Origin: Cytobacillus oceanisediminis
GTDB lineage: Bacteria; Bacillota; Bacilli; Bacillales; Cytobacillaceae
Assembly: GCF_007830235.1 (NCBI RefSeq)
Contig: NZ_VLKI01000016.1
Coordinates: 53,953-117,952, forward strand
Direction: 5' to 3'
Length of the DNA: 64,000 nucleotides
The position numbers and the translations under genes were made by a program. Positions 45,024 to 55,836 of this stretch are shown piece after piece. Every line of letters begins with the position of its first letter. The stretch's first letter is position 1. The notes under the pieces are model-generated. The model made no database searches, had not been told where the DNA came from, and worked only from the letters and a program-made list of their open reading frames with translations.

Positions 45024-45740
45024 CTACTCAATTGGTGTTTTATTGGGCGTACCCGGCTTTCTTGGGTACTTTTTGGGCGTGCTTTTTTCCTTTTTAATGA
45101 TCAAAATGTTGCGCTCACTTTCTTCCTCAGGCAATGTGAAGGTATGAGAGTCAACAAGTTTTCCTCCTAAGACCGTTATCGCTTTTTTGCCGGCATCCAG
45201 CTCTTCTTTGGCACTTGCACCCTTCATAGCAACAAACATGCCTCCAGTTTTAGCCAGCGGCAAACAAAGCTCGCTCAATACAGACAGTCTGGCAACAGCC
45301 CTTGCTGTTACAACATCAAAGGACTCCCGGTATTCCTTGTTTTGGCCAAAGGTTTCCGCGCGGTCGTGAATAAACCGGACGTTTTCTAATTCTAATGCCT
45401 TGGCCAAGTACTCAAGAAAACCAATGCGTTTATTCAGCGAATCGACAATCGTAATATGTAAATCCGGAAATGCAATTTTTATCGGAATGCTTGGAAAACC
45501 CGCACCCGCTCCGACATCACAGACTTTCAGCGGCTGGTTAAAATTAAAATAAAATGCCGCTGTAATTGAATCATAAAAATGCTTTAGATAAACATCTTCT
45601 TTGTCTGTAATAGCTGTTAAATTCATTTTTTCGTTCCATTCCACTAATGTGGAATAATATGTTTCATATTGATTTAATTGCCGGGACGAAAGGGCAATCC
45701 CATTCGCCGCCAGCATTTCAGTAAATTGTTCTATATTCAT
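45024..45740 (-). CDS. rsmG: 16S rRNA (guanine527-N7)-methyltransferase
   Basis: 238 residues from ATG 45740 ([15 protein letters not shown]), with AAAGGATTT upstream, the normal family length. The longer in-frame extension runs into the repeat upstream. [20 protein letters not shown] is the SAM site (motif I), then [30 protein letters not shown], and a Lys/Pro-rich C terminus. It methylates G527 in the 530 loop; loss gives low-level streptomycin resistance. Downstream of mnmG. Confidence 0.98.
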   Translation of the reverse strand: MNIEQFTEMLAANGIALSSRQLNQYETYYSTLVEWNEKMNLTAITDKEDVYLKHFYDSITAAFYFNFNQPLKVCDVGAGAGFPSIPIKIAFPDLHITIVDSLNKRIGFLEYLAKALELENVRFIHDRAETFGQNKEYRESFDVVTARAVARLSVLSELCLPLAKTGGMFVAMKGASAKEELDAGKKAITVLGGKLVDSHTFTLPEEESERNILIIKKEKSTPKKYPRKPGTPNKTPIE

Positions 45741-45821
45741 TAGCAAATCCTTTCCGCTGTAAGACATGATCGGATTAATTATTGGATACAAAAGTATAAC
45801 TTTGAGCTTCAATAACTGTCT

Positions 45822-46010
45822 AGCTCCAGCGCCTAGCCCCTCGAGGTCACAAACCAGTCTAGTTTCGGACAATCCTCCCAGAAAGGCAAAAAACGCCTTC
45901 CCGTGAGGCTCGTCTTGTGCTTGAGGCCCACAGGATGTGGGTTATGCAGACGTTACCCCAGGACGTGGCGTTCTTAGTCTGCGTTCCTTCGTGGGCAAGG
46001 CGCCTCCGCA
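45822..46010. repeat. Single copy of a TAGCTCCAGCGCC-type Bacillus intergenic repeat
   Basis: Starts CTGTCTAGCTCCAGCGCC and TAGCCCCTCGAGGTCAC, then GAAAGGCAAAAAACGCCTTCC and CTTGTGCTTGAGGCCC, ending GGGCAAGGCGCC. This GC-rich, hairpin-forming type is familiar to me from many Bacillus genomes. It lies between mnmG and rsmG, unrelated to the five-copy repeat. Confidence 0.7.
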
Positions 46011-46014
46011 TTCC

Positions 46015-47904
46015 TTATTCTGCTGATATCCTTGCAATTCTTCCTTGTTCAAGATAAACAAGCAAAATGGAGATATCAGCAGGGTTAACACCGGAAATTC
46101 TCGATGCCTGTGCGATCGATAGCGGCCTAACTTCTTTCAGCTTTTGTTTCGCTTCGGATGCTAGCCCGTTAATAGCATCATAATCAATGTTTTCAGGGAT
46201 TTTCTTATTTTCCATCTTCTTCAGGCGATCCACCTGCTGAAGAGATTTTTCAATATAGCCTTCATACTTGATTTGAATTTCGACCTGTTCAGTTACATCC
46301 GGATCGAGTGTTCCCTCAGCCGGAACAAGCTTTTGGATATGTTCATAAGTCATTTCCGGCCGCTTCAACAAATCAGATGCACGAATGCCATCTTTCAGCT
46401 CACTGCCGCCCTGGCTCTTGATCAGTTCCTGTACTTCACTGGTTGGTTTAATAATAATGCTCTGAAGGCGCTTTTTCTCTTCTTCAATGGCCTGTTTTTT
46501 CACCAGGAATTTTTTATAGCGTTCTTCGCGGATCAGCCCAACCTTATGCCCAAGCTCTGTTAAGCGTAAATCGGCATTATCATGGCGAAGAAGCAAACGG
46601 TATTCTGCTCTTGAAGTTAGTAGACGGTATGGCTCATTTGTCCCTTTTGTGACCAAATCATCAATCAGTACGCCAATATAAGCATCTGAACGGCTTAAGA
46701 TGACTTCTTCTTTGTCCAGAGACTTCAAACCCGCATTCATGCCAGCCATAAGACCCTGTCCGGCAGCTTCTTCATACCCTGATGTTCCGTTAATTTGACC
46801 AGCCGTATAAAGATTTTTTACTTTCTTTGTTTCAAGAGTCGGCCATAACTGGGTCGGCACAATGGCATCATATTCAATAGCATAGCCTGCACGCATCATC
46901 TGGACATTTTCCAATCCAGGAATGGTTCTAAGAATCTTCTGCTGAACATCCTCAGGCAAACTTGTTGAAAGGCCTTGCACATAAACTTCCTGTGTATTCC
47001 GTCCCTCAGGCTCCAAAAAGATCTGGTGGCGGGGCTTATCATTAAAGCGGACAACCTTATCTTCAATGGATGGGCAATAACGAGGACCTGTTCCTTTAAT
47101 CATTCCGGAATACATTGGCGAACGATGAAGATTATTGTCAATCAGCGTATGCGTTTCTTCGTTTGTATAAGTCAGCCAGCATGGCAGCTGGTCAGTAATA
47201 TACTTTGTTGTTTCATAAGAGAAAGCTCTTGGCACATCATCGCCAGGCTGTATTTCCGTCTTGCTGTAATCAATGGAATGGCTGTTTACACGAGGAGGGG
47301 TACCTGTTTTAAAACGCACCAAATCAAACCCAAGCTCCTGTAAATGCTCTGAAAGCTTTATGGATGGCTGCTGGTTATTAGGGCCGCTGGAGTACTTAAG
47401 TTCTCCAAGGATAATTTCCCCTCTTAGGAATGTTCCTGTCGTAATGACAACTGTTTTGGAAGAGTACACGGCACCTGTCTGGGTAATAACGCCTTTGCAT
47501 TCCCCTTCTTCCACAATTAGCTGCTCAACCATCCCCTGAATCAGCGTCAGGTTTGGTTCATTTTCCAATGTCTTTTTCATCTCGTGCTGATACGTGAATT
47601 TATCTGCCTGGGCTCTCAATGCGCGGACTGCTGGCCCTTTTCCGGTATTAAGCATTCGCATCTGAATATGGGTTTTATCAATATTCTTGCCCATTTCTCC
47701 ACCAAGCGCATCTATTTCCCTAACAACAATCCCTTTCGCAGGTCCCCCTACAGAGGGATTGCAGGGCATAAAGGCTACCATATCCAAATTTATCGTAATC
47801 ATTAATGTCTTAGCGCCAAGACGGGCCGAAGCAAGGCCTGCTTCTACACCTGCATGTCCGGCTCCGACTACTATGACATCATAACTTCCAGCTTCATATG
47901 TCAT
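46015..47904 (-). CDS. mnmG: tRNA uridine-5-carboxymethylaminomethyl modification enzyme MnmG (GidA)
   Basis: 629 residues, ATG 47904 behind AAGGAGGCC. The FAD motif [43 protein letters not shown], and [11 protein letters not shown], with later [20 protein letters not shown], are invariant. The C-terminal helical domain binds tRNA and MnmE. With MnmE it makes the (c)mnm5 modification at U34 of tRNAs. Downstream of mnmE, 66 bases apart. Confidence 0.98.
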   Translation of the reverse strand: MTYEAGSYDVIVVGAGHAGVEAGLASARLGAKTLMITINLDMVAFMPCNPSVGGPAKGIVVREIDALGGEMGKNIDKTHIQMRMLNTGKGPAVRALRAQADKFTYQHEMKKTLENEPNLTLIQGMVEQLIVEEGECKGVITQTGAVYSSKTVVITTGTFLRGEIILGELKYSSGPNNQQPSIKLSEHLQELGFDLVRFKTGTPPRVNSHSIDYSKTEIQPGDDVPRAFSYETTKYITDQLPCWLTYTNEETHTLIDNNLHRSPMYSGMIKGTGPRYCPSIEDKVVRFNDKPRHQIFLEPEGRNTQEVYVQGLSTSLPEDVQQKILRTIPGLENVQMMRAGYAIEYDAIVPTQLWPTLETKKVKNLYTAGQINGTSGYEEAAGQGLMAGMNAGLKSLDKEEVILSRSDAYIGVLIDDLVTKGTNEPYRLLTSRAEYRLLLRHDNADLRLTELGHKVGLIREERYKKFLVKKQAIEEEKKRLQSIIIKPTSEVQELIKSQGGSELKDGIRASDLLKRPEMTYEHIQKLVPAEGTLDPDVTEQVEIQIKYEGYIEKSLQQVDRLKKMENKKIPENIDYDAINGLASEAKQKLKEVRPLSIAQASRISGVNPADISILLVYLEQGRIARISAE

Positions 47905-47970
47905 GATGCGGCCTCCTTTACTGCAATCAAAATCCGCTTAATAGCGACATTTTTCTTGTCTAAAAATGAT

Positions 47971-49356
47971 CTATTTCCCTAAACAGAACTGCGAGAATAA
48001 TTGGTCAATCAAGCTTTCATGGACACTGTCGCCAATAATTTCGCCAAGCAGCTCCCAGGTTCTTGTTAAATCGATTTGCACGATGTCTATTGGCGTTCCC
48101 ATTTCAACACCCTGCATGGCTTCGTCAATGGCATTTAAAGCCTGATTTAAAAGGGCGATATGGCGGGTGTTTGATACATAGGTTATATCGCCGGCTTCAA
48201 TTGAACCTTCAAAGAAAAGGGAAGCAATCGCATCTTCCAAATCGTCTACCCCTTTATCCTCTAATAAAGAGGTCGTAACCAGCTTATGGGTTTTTGAAAG
48301 TTCATGAACGCGGTCCATATCAATTTTTTGTTCCAGGTCCATTTTATTTACAATGACAATGACATCCATGCCTTCGACTGCTTTAAATATATTTTCATCC
48401 TCAGCCGTCAATTCATCCGAATAATTGAGTACCAGCAAAATAAGGTCTGCTTCCTTTAATACCTGTCTGGATTTTTGGACTCCAATTCGTTCAACAATAT
48501 CTTCAGTCTCCCGGATCCCGGCCGTATCAAGCAATCTCAGTGGAACGCCTCTTACATTGACGTATTCCTCAATCACGTCGCGTGTTGTTCCCGGTATATC
48601 CGTTACAATTGCCTTATTTTCATGGACAAGGCTATTTAATAGAGAGGATTTTCCAACGTTAGGACGTCCTACAATAACTGTTGAAAGTCCTTCACGCAAA
48701 ATTTTCCCCTGCTGGGATGTACGCAGAAGCTTCTCAATTTCTTTCCTTACATAAGCGGACTTTTCCAACAGCATATGATGGGTCATTTCCTCTACATCAT
48801 CGTATTCAGGATAGTCAATATTCACTTCCACATGGGCAAGGATCTCCAGAATTTCCTGGCGGAGCTTTTGAATGAGCTTTGAAAGCCGCCCTTCCATCTG
48901 CCCGAGCGCCACATTCATGGCCCGATCCGTTTTGGCCCGGATTAAATCCATAACAGCTTCTGCCTGCGACAAATCAATTCGTCCGTTCAAAAACGCTCGT
49001 TTTGTAAATTCCCCCGGCTCTGCCAGGCGTGCTCCATTGTTTAATAATAGCTGCAATACACGATTGACCGAAACCAAACCACCATGGCAGTTTATTTCAA
49101 TAACATCTTCTTTCGTAAATGTTTTCGGGCCCTTCATCGCTGAAACCATTACTTCTTCAGCTACCTCACCTGTTTTCGGATCAATGATATGGCCGTAATG
49201 AATGGTATGGGAGGCTACATCCTTCAAACGTTTTCCTCCAACCCCTCTGAACAAACGATCCGCAATTTCAAAGGCCTGGTCGCCGCTGAGCCGGACAATG
49301 GCTATGGCACCCTCACCCATCGGCGTAGAAATGGCCGCTATTGTATCAAATTCCAC
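47971..49356 (-). CDS. mnmE: tRNA modification GTPase MnmE (TrmE)
   Basis: 461 residues from GTG 49356 (GAGAGGTG upstream). A GTG 9 bases earlier is a close alternative. The N-terminal domain begins [21 protein letters not shown] and binds 5-formyl-THF. The helical domain holds the GTPase: G1 [13 protein letters not shown]2 [16 protein letters not shown], G3 [14 protein letters not shown]4 NKMD. It ends with the conserved FCLGK (Cys in CxGK). It partners MnmG in U34 modification. Confidence 0.97.
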   Translation of the reverse strand: MEFDTIAAISTPMGEGAIAIVRLSGDQAFEIADRLFRGVGGKRLKDVASHTIHYGHIIDPKTGEVAEEVMVSAMKGPKTFTKEDVIEINCHGGLVSVNRVLQLLLNNGARLAEPGEFTKRAFLNGRIDLSQAEAVMDLIRAKTDRAMNVALGQMEGRLSKLIQKLRQEILEILAHVEVNIDYPEYDDVEEMTHHMLLEKSAYVRKEIEKLLRTSQQGKILREGLSTVIVGRPNVGKSSLLNSLVHENKAIVTDIPGTTRDVIEEYVNVRGVPLRLLDTAGIRETEDIVERIGVQKSRQVLKEADLILLVLNYSDELTAEDENIFKAVEGMDVIVIVNKMDLEQKIDMDRVHELSKTHKLVTTSLLEDKGVDDLEDAIASLFFEGSIEAGDITYVSNTRHIALLNQALNAIDEAMQGVEMGTPIDIVQIDLTRTWELLGEIIGDSVHESLIDQLFSQFCLGK

Positions 49357-49485
49357 TCTCTTCACCTCTCTTTTCTTTAACTTTCATCAATCTATATAAA
49401 AGTGATTATTATATCGATTCCCCAAATTAATAGAATATCACATGCCTATTTGTTAGAAAAGCATCTCAAACCGCTCATTTTACGC

Positions 49486-49578
49486 TTGTCCACAGACATT
49501 TTCTTTTTGATAAAGAAACAATTATCCACACGTCTCATATTTAATATGCTCTATTTTAACTTATCCACATGTGAATAA
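49486..49578. promoter_or_regulatory. DnaA-box cluster between mnmE and jag
   Basis: TTGTCCACA (49486-49494), perfect TTATCCACA at 49522-49530 and 49561-49569, and TGTGAATAA (49570-49578, inverted, one mismatch). Together they lie about 3 kb left of the dnaA start. Confidence 0.65.
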
Positions 49579-49631
49579 CAATAAAACCAATGGAGAATTA
49601 ATATTTTACGGAGGAATTGATTATTTATAAA

Positions 49632-49885
49632 AGGCTGTTTTCGCAAAGTTTGGACTATAAAGCTTGCCCGTTGATTTCCGCTCCAGTCACTTGCTTTCCG
49701 CGGGGAGGAACGGGAGCCTCCCCGGCGTTTCACGCCTGCGGGGTCTCCCGCTCCCTCTCTTCCCACAGGACATTGAATAATCATCCTTGACTAAACACCG
49801 CACGAAGAAAATGCGGATGCATTTTCGAGGATCAAGTGCCTTCCACTCCAATCAACTTAGTAATTAAAACTAGTTTGTAAGCAAC
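49632..49885. repeat. Dispersed intergenic repeat, copy 5 of 5
   Basis: Starts GGCTGTTTTCGC and GCCCGTTGATTTCCGCTCC, keeps GACATTGAATAATC, CACCGCACGAAGAAAATGC and GATGCATTTTCGAGGATC, but the right end has decayed after CCAATCAAC. It lies between mnmE and jag, next to the DnaA boxes. Confidence 0.82.
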
Positions 49886-49949
49886 AAAAACAACAATCTA
49901 TACGAAAAGAGCCTTATAAAAAAACCCTTGGAACTAAATCCAGACATAA

Positions 49950-49982
49950 AAAAACCCAATCCGTTAATGGATTGGGTTTTTA
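49950..49982 (-). terminator. Terminator of the rpmH-rnpA-spoIIIJ-jag operon
   Basis: AAAAACCCAATCC and GGATTGGGTTTTT form a perfect stem with a 6-base loop after jag. Confidence 0.92.
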
Positions 49983-49997
49983 AAATCGTTCTTCCGG

Positions 49998-50624
49998 CTA
50001 TCTTGTTCTAGCCGGGGCTATGACAATATGGCGATGTGGATCATTGCCATCAGAATACGTTTTTATACTCTTATGATGAACGAGAGCGGTATGGATAACT
50101 TTCCTTTCATAGGAAGGCATAGGTTCCAACGCAATTTCCTTTCCCGTCTTCAGAGCTTTTTGAGCAAGCCTTTCAGCTAATTGAATCAGTGTATCCTGGC
50201 GTCTCTTCCGGTAATCCTCCGCATCCAGCACTACATTCAGATACTGGCCAGATAAGCGGTTGATAACAAGCTGTGTCAAATACTGCAGTGAATTAAGTGT
50301 TTGTCCTCTTTTTCCGATTAAAAGAGCAATTTTTTCACCGGATAGGATAAATTGAACATTTTTTCCGTCCTTTAATGTTTCAATTTCAACGGACATTCCC
50401 ATTTTCTCACTGACATCCATGAGGAACTTCTCTGCTTCTTCAATCGGATCGAGCTTCTTAACAGCCTTCACGACTGCCGGACGGGAACCGAAAATCCCAA
50501 AAACGCCTTTTTTACCTTCATCAACTATTGTTATCTCTGCGCGGTCTTCAGTTGTATTTAATTGAGCTAAAGCTGACTCTACTGCTTCCTTGACGGTCTG
50601 TCCTGTAGCAGTTACTTGTTTCAC
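49998..50624 (-). CDS. jag: RNA-binding protein Jag (KhpB)
   Basis: 208 residues, GTG 50624 overlapping the spoIIIJ stop. A Jag N domain ([21 protein letters not shown]), a KH domain with the GxxG-like [20 protein letters not shown], and an R3H domain ([17 protein letters not shown] with RKVIH) follow. KhpB pairs with KhpA and binds RNAs affecting cell elongation and division; it was first linked to SpoIIIJ. Encoded after spoIIIJ. Confidence 0.97.
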   Translation of the reverse strand: MKQVTATGQTVKEAVESALAQLNTTEDRAEITIVDEGKKGVFGIFGSRPAVVKAVKKLDPIEEAEKFLMDVSEKMGMSVEIETLKDGKNVQFILSGEKIALLIGKRGQTLNSLQYLTQLVINRLSGQYLNVVLDAEDYRKRRQDTLIQLAERLAQKALKTGKEIALEPMPSYERKVIHTALVHHKSIKTYSDGNDPHRHIVIAPARTR

Positions 50625-51406
50625 TTTTTGGCTCCTCCTGCATTTCCGGCCGCCGCAGCTTTCAGGTCCGGACCTTTAATAAAATAAGTTTGTATGATCA
50701 TAAAGATATTACCCACTACCCAGTAAAGAGAGAGAGCAGCTGGGAAATTAATAGCAAAAATAACAATCATGATCGGCATAAGATAAAGCATCATCTTCAT
50801 CTGTGCTGCCATTTGCCCTGTATGTTCTGTGCCGGCCATCATCATTTTTTGCTGAATGAAAGTTGTAACACCTGCAATTACTGGCAATAAATAAATTGGA
50901 TCCGGAGAACCAAGATCAAACCATAGGAAATTATGGTTTGCGATTTCACGAGTACGTGTAATCGCATGATAGAAACCAATTAGAATCGGCATTTGAACGA
51001 CTAATGGAAAACATCCTGCAAGAGGGTTGACCCCGTGCTTTTGAAATAATGCCATCGTTTCCTGCTGTAGCTTCTGCTGGGTTTTCTGGTCTTTTGAACT
51101 GTATTTTTCACGTAGCTTCTGCATTTCTGGCTGAATTGCCTGCATCGCCTTCGAACTCTTCGTTTGCTTGATCATTAATGGCAAGATAACGAGGCGAATA
51201 ATGATCGTAACAATGATAATCGATAGTCCATAGCTGCCGCCTGCAATTTCTGCTACTTTAATGATAAACAGCGAAAGCGGGTAGACAATATACTCGTTCC
51301 AAAAGCCTTCGCTTTCAGACGTAATCGGCTGGTTGATCTCAGTACAGCCTGACAAAAGCGCCATAACAAAAACCAAACCGACTAATAGGAATATTCGTTT
51401 CTTCAA
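50621..51406 (-). CDS. spoIIIJ: Membrane protein insertase YidC1 (SpoIIIJ)
   Basis: 261 residues, start TTG 51406 with AAGGAGG 9 bases upstream. A lipoprotein signal ([11 protein letters not shown], Cys 21) is followed by the five-helix YidC core with [20 protein letters not shown] (the arginine in the hydrophilic groove), [40 protein letters not shown] and ending [16 protein letters not shown]. It inserts membrane proteins and is needed in forespore development. Stop overlaps the jag start. Confidence 0.97.
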   Translation of the reverse strand: MKKRIFLLVGLVFVMALLSGCTEINQPITSESEGFWNEYIVYPLSLFIIKVAEIAGGSYGLSIIIVTIIIRLVILPLMIKQTKSSKAMQAIQPEMQKLREKYSSKDQKTQQKLQQETMALFQKHGVNPLAGCFPLVVQMPILIGFYHAITRTREIANHNFLWFDLGSPDPIYLLPVIAGVTTFIQQKMMMAGTEHTGQMAAQMKMMLYLMPIMIVIFAINFPAALSLYWVVGNIFMIIQTYFIKGPDLKAAAAGNAGGAKK

Positions 51407-51541
51407 CCGTTTTTTCCTCCTTATTGCTCCTAATAATTAAATATATTGCATTTGCTTGTCCCCAAAATAGAGACACGCTCATATGTATCTTATTTTATCA
51501 TCTTTTATAATGAAGTGCTTCATAATAAAGATAGATAAAGA

Positions 51542-51910
51542 CTATAGATTTTTAGTATTTCCAAGTCTCGGTTTATTCAAAACCCGTGAAATCTTCAAAA
51601 CATGGGTAAGGCTTTTTTTCACCTCATGGAAATCCATATCCGCAACTGGCTTCCTGGCAATCACAATCAGATCATACTGTGGTTTTATTTCTTCCCCCAG
51701 CTCTAAAAAAGCTTGTCGGATATACCTTTTGATCTGGTTTCTCATTACAGCATTGCCGATTTTTTTGCTAACAGAAAGCCCTATGCGGAAATGTTCCTGT
51801 TCCTCTTTTCTCAATATATAAACGACAAATTGACGGTTGGCGAATGACTTACCCTTCTTAAAGGCCTCTTGAAATTCTTTATTCTTTTTTACCCGAAATT
51901 CTTTTTTCAT
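51542..51910 (-). CDS. rnpA: Ribonuclease P protein component
   Basis: 122 residues from ATG 51910 ([20 protein letters not shown]), with GTGGGTGATG as a weak ribosome site. [27 protein letters not shown] is the RNR motif of RnpA ([16 protein letters not shown] in particular). It binds the RNase P RNA and tRNA leader, maturing tRNA 5' ends. It follows rpmH past an attenuator-like hairpin. Confidence 0.97.
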   Translation of the reverse strand: MKKEFRVKKNKEFQEAFKKGKSFANRQFVVYILRKEEQEHFRIGLSVSKKIGNAVMRNQIKRYIRQAFLELGEEIKPQYDLIVIARKPVADMDFHEVKKSLTHVLKISRVLNKPRLGNTKNL

Positions 51911-51993
51911 GTCATCACCCACTTGGAAAAGCATTTGAACCTTGGCAGAGGAGTTCCGCTTTCAGCCCATCGGCTAACATTTATCTATACATG

Positions 51994-52023
51994 GAAAAAA
52001 AGACCACTGACGTTTCAGTGGCC
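51994..52023 (-). terminator. Attenuator-like terminator between rpmH and rnpA
   Basis: On the minus strand GGCCACTGA and TCAGTGGTC pair around AACG, followed by seven T. It begins at the rpmH stop codon and would reduce transcription into rnpA, fitting the greater need for L34. Confidence 0.75.
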
Positions 52024-52157
52024 TAAGCAGATAATACTTTTCTTCCTTTACGGCGGCGGCGAGCAAGGACATTACGTCCGTTCGGAGTGCTCATGCGGCT
52101 GCGGAAACCGTGAACTTTGCTTCTCTTACGCTTGTTTGGTTGATAAGTTCTTTTCAT
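52023..52157 (-). CDS. rpmH: 50S ribosomal protein L34
   Basis: 44 residues, starting [20 protein letters not shown] and ending [12 protein letters not shown], the nearly invariant L34 sequence. GGGAGGTG lies upstream of ATG 52157. It is part of the 50S subunit. First gene of rpmH-rnpA-spoIIIJ-jag, divergent from dnaA, with oriC between. The promoter 50 bases upstream is near consensus. Confidence 0.98.
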   Translation of the reverse strand: MKRTYQPNKRKRSKVHGFRSRMSTPNGRNVLARRRRKGRKVLSA

Positions 52158-52203
52158 TATATGACACCTCCCTGAGGAATTGCTGTTAAAGACAGTCTTT
52201 CTA

Positions 52204-52233
52204 ATTATATAGATGAAACTAGAAAATTGTCAA
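52204..52233 (-). promoter_or_regulatory. rpmH promoter
   Basis: Minus-strand TTGACA (52228-52233), 18-base spacer, TATAAT (52204-52209): both hexamers perfect. Confidence 0.85.
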
Positions 52234-52428
52234 CTATGCACCGTTAATCTCTCTGCCATCAATGGCAAAAAGTCTTTTTGTTAGCCAGGCTTCCATTCTG
52301 CCTATCCTCTTTCTCTTTTAGCAGATCCGAATAAACCCACTCAGAAAGTTTACCTTCTTTTCGCTTGAATGTCATCCTAATTTTCATTTTTTCCACGTTT
52401 TTCTCTTAAAACCACTGAAAAATCCCTC

Positions 52429-52692
52429 TGTGGATAAAATTTCGACAGCATTTTCATTATCCACATCACATATCGACAAGTTTTTCACACAAACAGAGGC
52501 TGTGGACAATTATTATGCACATGATAGGGGACTTGTGGATAAAGGTTTAAAAAGCATTGCAACCATTAGGATTATCTGTTATCATTATTGTGTTTTCACA
52601 CTTAATAAATCATAGTGCATATCTTCATTATCCACAGATTGTGGATAACATGTGGACAGGTTATCCAAGGGGTTTGTAAAAGTTTGTCCACA
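52429..52692. promoter_or_regulatory. oriC, DnaA-box cluster upstream of dnaA
   Basis: Perfect boxes: TGTGGATAA 52429-52437, TTATCCACA 52457-52465, TGTGGATAA 52534-52542, TTATCCACA 52628-52636, TGTGGATAA 52640-52648. Near matches: TGTGGACAA 52501, TTGTCCACA 52684-52692, TGTGGACAG 52651. Mixed orientation, spread over 264 bases in the rpmH-dnaA gap. Equivalent to the upstream half of the two-part oriC of B. subtilis. 52234-52428 shows nothing further. Confidence 0.95.
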
Positions 52693-52843
52693 GACAGTGG
52701 ATACTGTCGAAATTCCACTTTACTTCCTTATTATATAATTTTCCACATAAACAGTTTCGTATATTTATTAACTCAAGGGTTGTACAACTTGTATAACCTA
52801 TCGTTTTTGTTGCACGAAACTAACGGCAAAGGAGGGATATCTA

Positions 52844-54190
52844 TTGGAAAACATTGCGGATCTTTGGAATAACGCTCTTGCCAATATCGAAAAGAAAATC
52901 AGCAAACCAAGCTTTGATACATGGCTAAAATCAACAAAAGCCCATTCCCTTCAAGGCGATACTTTAGTGGTTAAAGCGCCCAATGAGTTTGCCCGTGATT
53001 GGCTGGAAGAGCGCTATTCCCAACTGATCTCCGGAATTCTTTATGACATTACTGGTGAAGAGTTAGGAGTAAAATTTATCATTCCGCAAAATCAGAGTGA
53101 AGAAGAGGTGGATCTTCCACTTCCGCCAAAAAAGAAAAGGACAGAGGAAGACCAGCCTGAATTGCCATTAACAATGCTTAATCCAAAATATACATTTGAT
53201 ACTTTTGTTATTGGGTCGGGTAACCGCTTCGCACATGCAGCTTCACTTGCAGTAGCAGAAGCACCCGCAAAGGCGTATAATCCATTATTTATTTATGGGG
53301 GAGTTGGACTGGGAAAAACTCACCTCATGCATGCAATCGGCCATTATGTATTAGATCATAATCCATCTGCTAAAGTGGTTTACTTATCTTCCGAGAAGTT
53401 TACTAACGAATTCATTAACTCAATCCGAGATAACAAAGCGGGAGATTTCCGCAATAAATATCGAAACGTGGATGTTCTTCTTATCGATGATATTCAGTTT
53501 TTAGCTGGAAAAGAACAAACTCAGGAAGAATTTTTCCATACATTTAATACATTGCATGAAGAAAGCAAGCAAATCATTATCTCAAGTGACCGGCCGCCAA
53601 AAGAAATTCCGACGCTTGAGGACCGTCTTCGCTCCAGGTTTGAATGGGGACTTATCACTGATATTACTCCGCCTGATCTGGAAACGCGTATTGCCATTTT
53701 ACGAAAAAAAGCAAAAGCAGAGGGTCTCGACATTCCAAATGAAGTCATGCTGTACATTGCTAATCAGATTGATTCAAACATACGTGAATTAGAGGGTGCC
53801 CTTATTCGTGTAGTGGCCTATTCCTCTTTAATAAATAAAGATATAAATGCGGACCTTGCAGCAGAAGCTTTAAAGGATATCATTCCAAGCTCCAAGCCAA
53901 AGGTAATCACAATTCATGAAATCCAAAGGGTAGTGGGCGAACATTATAATGTGAAGCTTGAGGACTTTAAAGCGAAGAAAAGGACAAAGTCAGTTGCTTT
54001 TCCGCGGCAAATTGCTATGTACTTATCTCGGGAATTAACCGATTTTTCCCTACCTAAAATTGGGGAGGAATTTGGCGGGAGGGACCATACAACCGTCATT
54101 CACGCCCATGAAAAAATTTCAAAATTGCTTCAGTCAGATTCTCAATTTGAGAAACAGATTAAAGAAATAAATGAATTGCTCAAGGTTTAA
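52844..54190 (+). CDS. dnaA: Chromosomal replication initiator DnaA
   Basis: 448 residues from TTG 52844 ([20 protein letters not shown]), with AAAGGAGGG upstream. Domain I (1-80) mediates contacts, domain II is a short linker (about 85-110, [14 protein letters not shown]), domain III is AAA+ with Walker [16 protein letters not shown] and Walker [15 protein letters not shown], sensor and arginine finger in [11 protein letters not shown], domain IV has the DnaA signature [15 protein letters not shown]. It binds the flanking boxes and opens the origin; boxes upstream also imply self-repression. Confidence 0.99.
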   Translation: MENIADLWNNALANIEKKISKPSFDTWLKSTKAHSLQGDTLVVKAPNEFARDWLEERYSQLISGILYDITGEELGVKFIIPQNQSEEEVDLPLPPKKKRTEEDQPELPLTMLNPKYTFDTFVIGSGNRFAHAASLAVAEAPAKAYNPLFIYGGVGLGKTHLMHAIGHYVLDHNPSAKVVYLSSEKFTNEFINSIRDNKAGDFRNKYRNVDVLLIDDIQFLAGKEQTQEEFFHTFNTLHEESKQIIISSDRPPKEIPTLEDRLRSRFEWGLITDITPPDLETRIAILRKKAKAEGLDIPNEVMLYIANQIDSNIRELEGALIRVVAYSSLINKDINADLAAEALKDIIPSSKPKVITIHEIQRVVGEHYNVKLEDFKAKKRTKSVAFPRQIAMYLSRELTDFSLPKIGEEFGGRDHTTVIHAHEKISKLLQSDSQFEKQIKEINELLKV

Positions 54191-54222
54191 CTGTGCATAA
54201 CTGAACCTAACTTACACACAGT

Positions 54223-54330
54223 CTGTCCACATGTGGATAGGCTGTGTTTCCTTTCGAAAAATGCAGTTATCCACATGTTAACAGGCCCTACTAGTACTTC
54301 TATTACTTTTTTATAAAAAATATATATATT
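54223..54330 (+). promoter_or_regulatory. oriC basal unwinding module between dnaA and dnaN
   Basis: CTGTCCACA (54223-54231), TGTGGATAG (54232-54240) and perfect TTATCCACA (54267-54275), then a short GC patch CAGGCCC, then DnaA-trio units TAC-TAG-TAC-TTC-TAT-TAC (54289-54306), then a 24-base AT tract (54307-54330). Order and spacing match the B. subtilis basal unwinding system. Confidence 0.93.
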
Positions 54331-54368
54331 CATTAGGCCATTAAAATATGCTTGGAGGATTTAAAAAA

Positions 54369-55505
54369 ATGAGATTTATAATCCAACGGGATCGTTTGGT
54401 TCAAAGCGTCCAGGATGTCATGAAAGCTGTAACAAGCAGAACAACCATTCCAATCTTAACTGGAATTAAAATCGTTGCTTCAGAAGAAGGGGTAACACTA
54501 ACAGGAAGTGATTCCGATATTTCAATCGAATCTTTTATTCCAAAAGAGGAAGCTGGAAATGAGATTGTTGAAATCAAACAGCCAGGTGCAATCGTGCTGC
54601 AAGCAAGATTTTTTAGTGAGATCGTTAAAAAACTTCCTACTGACAGTGTTGAAATCCATGTCGAAAACCACCTTCAGACTGTTATCCGTTCAGGCAAGTC
54701 CGAGTTTAATTTAAATGGATTGGATGCTGAAGAGTACCCTCACTTACCTCAAATTGAGGAAGAAAATGTTTTTAAAATTCCGACGGACCTATTAAAGGCC
54801 ATGATCCGCCAGACTGTTTTCGCAGTGTCCACCTCAGAAACACGCCCTATCTTGACAGGTGTAAACTGGAAGGTGGAAAATGGCACCTTAACCTGTATTG
54901 CAACAGATAGCCACAGGCTTGCATTAAGAAAAGCCCAAATCGAAACAACTGCCAACGAAAATTATAATGTTGTCATTCCCGGCAAAAGCTTAAGTGAATT
55001 GAGCAAAATCCTTGATGACAATAATGATCTTATTGATATTGTCATTACCGAAAACCAGGTATTGTTTAAAGCCGAACATTTGCTGTTCTTCTCAAGACTG
55101 CTTGAAGGAAATTACCCAGATACATCAAGGCTAATCCCATCAGACAGCAAGACAGATGTAGTTGTTACTACGAAGGAATTCCTGCAGGCAATTGACCGTG
55201 CCTCATTACTGGCAAAGGAAGGAAGAAACAATGTAGTCAAGCTGTCCACTATTGAAGGCGGAGTGATCGAAATTTCATCCAATACGCCGGAAATCGGAAA
55301 GGTTGTCGAAGAGGTCCAAAGCAAATCAGTTGAAGGCGAAGAACTAAAGATTTCCTTTAGTGCAAAGTTCATGATGGATGCTCTAAAAGCCCTTGAAGGC
55401 ACAGAAATTACTGTAAGCTTCACTGGAGCTATGAGGCCTTTCATAATAAAACCGTTAAATGACGACTCAATCCTTCAATTGATCCTGCCAGTAAGAACGT
55501 ATTAA
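54369..55505 (+). CDS. dnaN: DNA polymerase III beta clamp
   Basis: 378 residues from ATG 54369 (MRFIIQRDRLVQSVQDVMKA) with TTGGAGGA upstream. Three clamp domains: LTGSDSDISIESFIP, then VSTSETRPILTGVNW and ATDSHRLALRKAQIE, then FTGAMRPFIIKP and ending LILPVRTY, the pocket that binds partner peptides. The ring slides on DNA and tethers polymerases. Follows dnaA and the DNA unwinding element. Confidence 0.99.
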   Translation: MRFIIQRDRLVQSVQDVMKAVTSRTTIPILTGIKIVASEEGVTLTGSDSDISIESFIPKEEAGNEIVEIKQPGAIVLQARFFSEIVKKLPTDSVEIHVENHLQTVIRSGKSEFNLNGLDAEEYPHLPQIEEENVFKIPTDLLKAMIRQTVFAVSTSETRPILTGVNWKVENGTLTCIATDSHRLALRKAQIETTANENYNVVIPGKSLSELSKILDDNNDLIDIVITENQVLFKAEHLLFFSRLLEGNYPDTSRLIPSDSKTDVVVTTKEFLQAIDRASLLAKEGRNNVVKLSTIEGGVIEISSNTPEIGKVVEEVQSKSVEGEELKISFSAKFMMDALKALEGTEITVSFTGAMRPFIIKPLNDDSILQLILPVRTY

Positions 55506-55519
55506 AGACTAATAATGGA

Positions 55520-55555
55520 GCTGCCGGCCATTGCCGGCGGCTTACTTTTTTTATA
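55520..55555 (+). terminator. Terminator of dnaA-dnaN
   Basis: GCTGCCGGC and GCCGGCGGC form a GC-rich stem around CATT, followed by TTACTTTTTTT. Confidence 0.88.
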
Positions 55556-55704
55556 CAAGAAATGATCTGTATAGGTATTGGTTAGTAATTGAGGTAAGGT
55601 CCATGAAACTGTCAGATCGTATAAGCGAAAAGCTGGCCAAAATAGACCGAATATCGGCAAACTGCCAGGGAATAATGAATATTAAAGGCTATAGCGGGTT
55701 TTCT

Positions 55705-55733
55705 TTGTGTATCTGCGATTTATTTAGTAAAAT
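55705..55733 (+). promoter_or_regulatory. Candidate promoter of the rlbA-recF operon
   Basis: TTGTGT (55705-55710), 17-base spacer, TAAAAT (55728-55733), about 100 bases upstream of rlbA. 55556-55704 holds a doubtful 46-codon frame and nothing else. Confidence 0.5.
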
Positions 55734-55836
55734 AGAATATTAGATAACATTCTAGAAATTGTTGTGCTTGGTGCATGATAAAAAAAGATTTCTCCGCATA
55801 GCACATAAAGTCTGACAATGGGAAAGAGTGAATAAT

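Noticed and set aside
55603..55743. 46-codon frame with GGTAAGG upstream, before rlbA
   Set aside because: No recognisable features, no homologue known to me, and its 3' end overlaps the candidate rlbA promoter. Not enough support.
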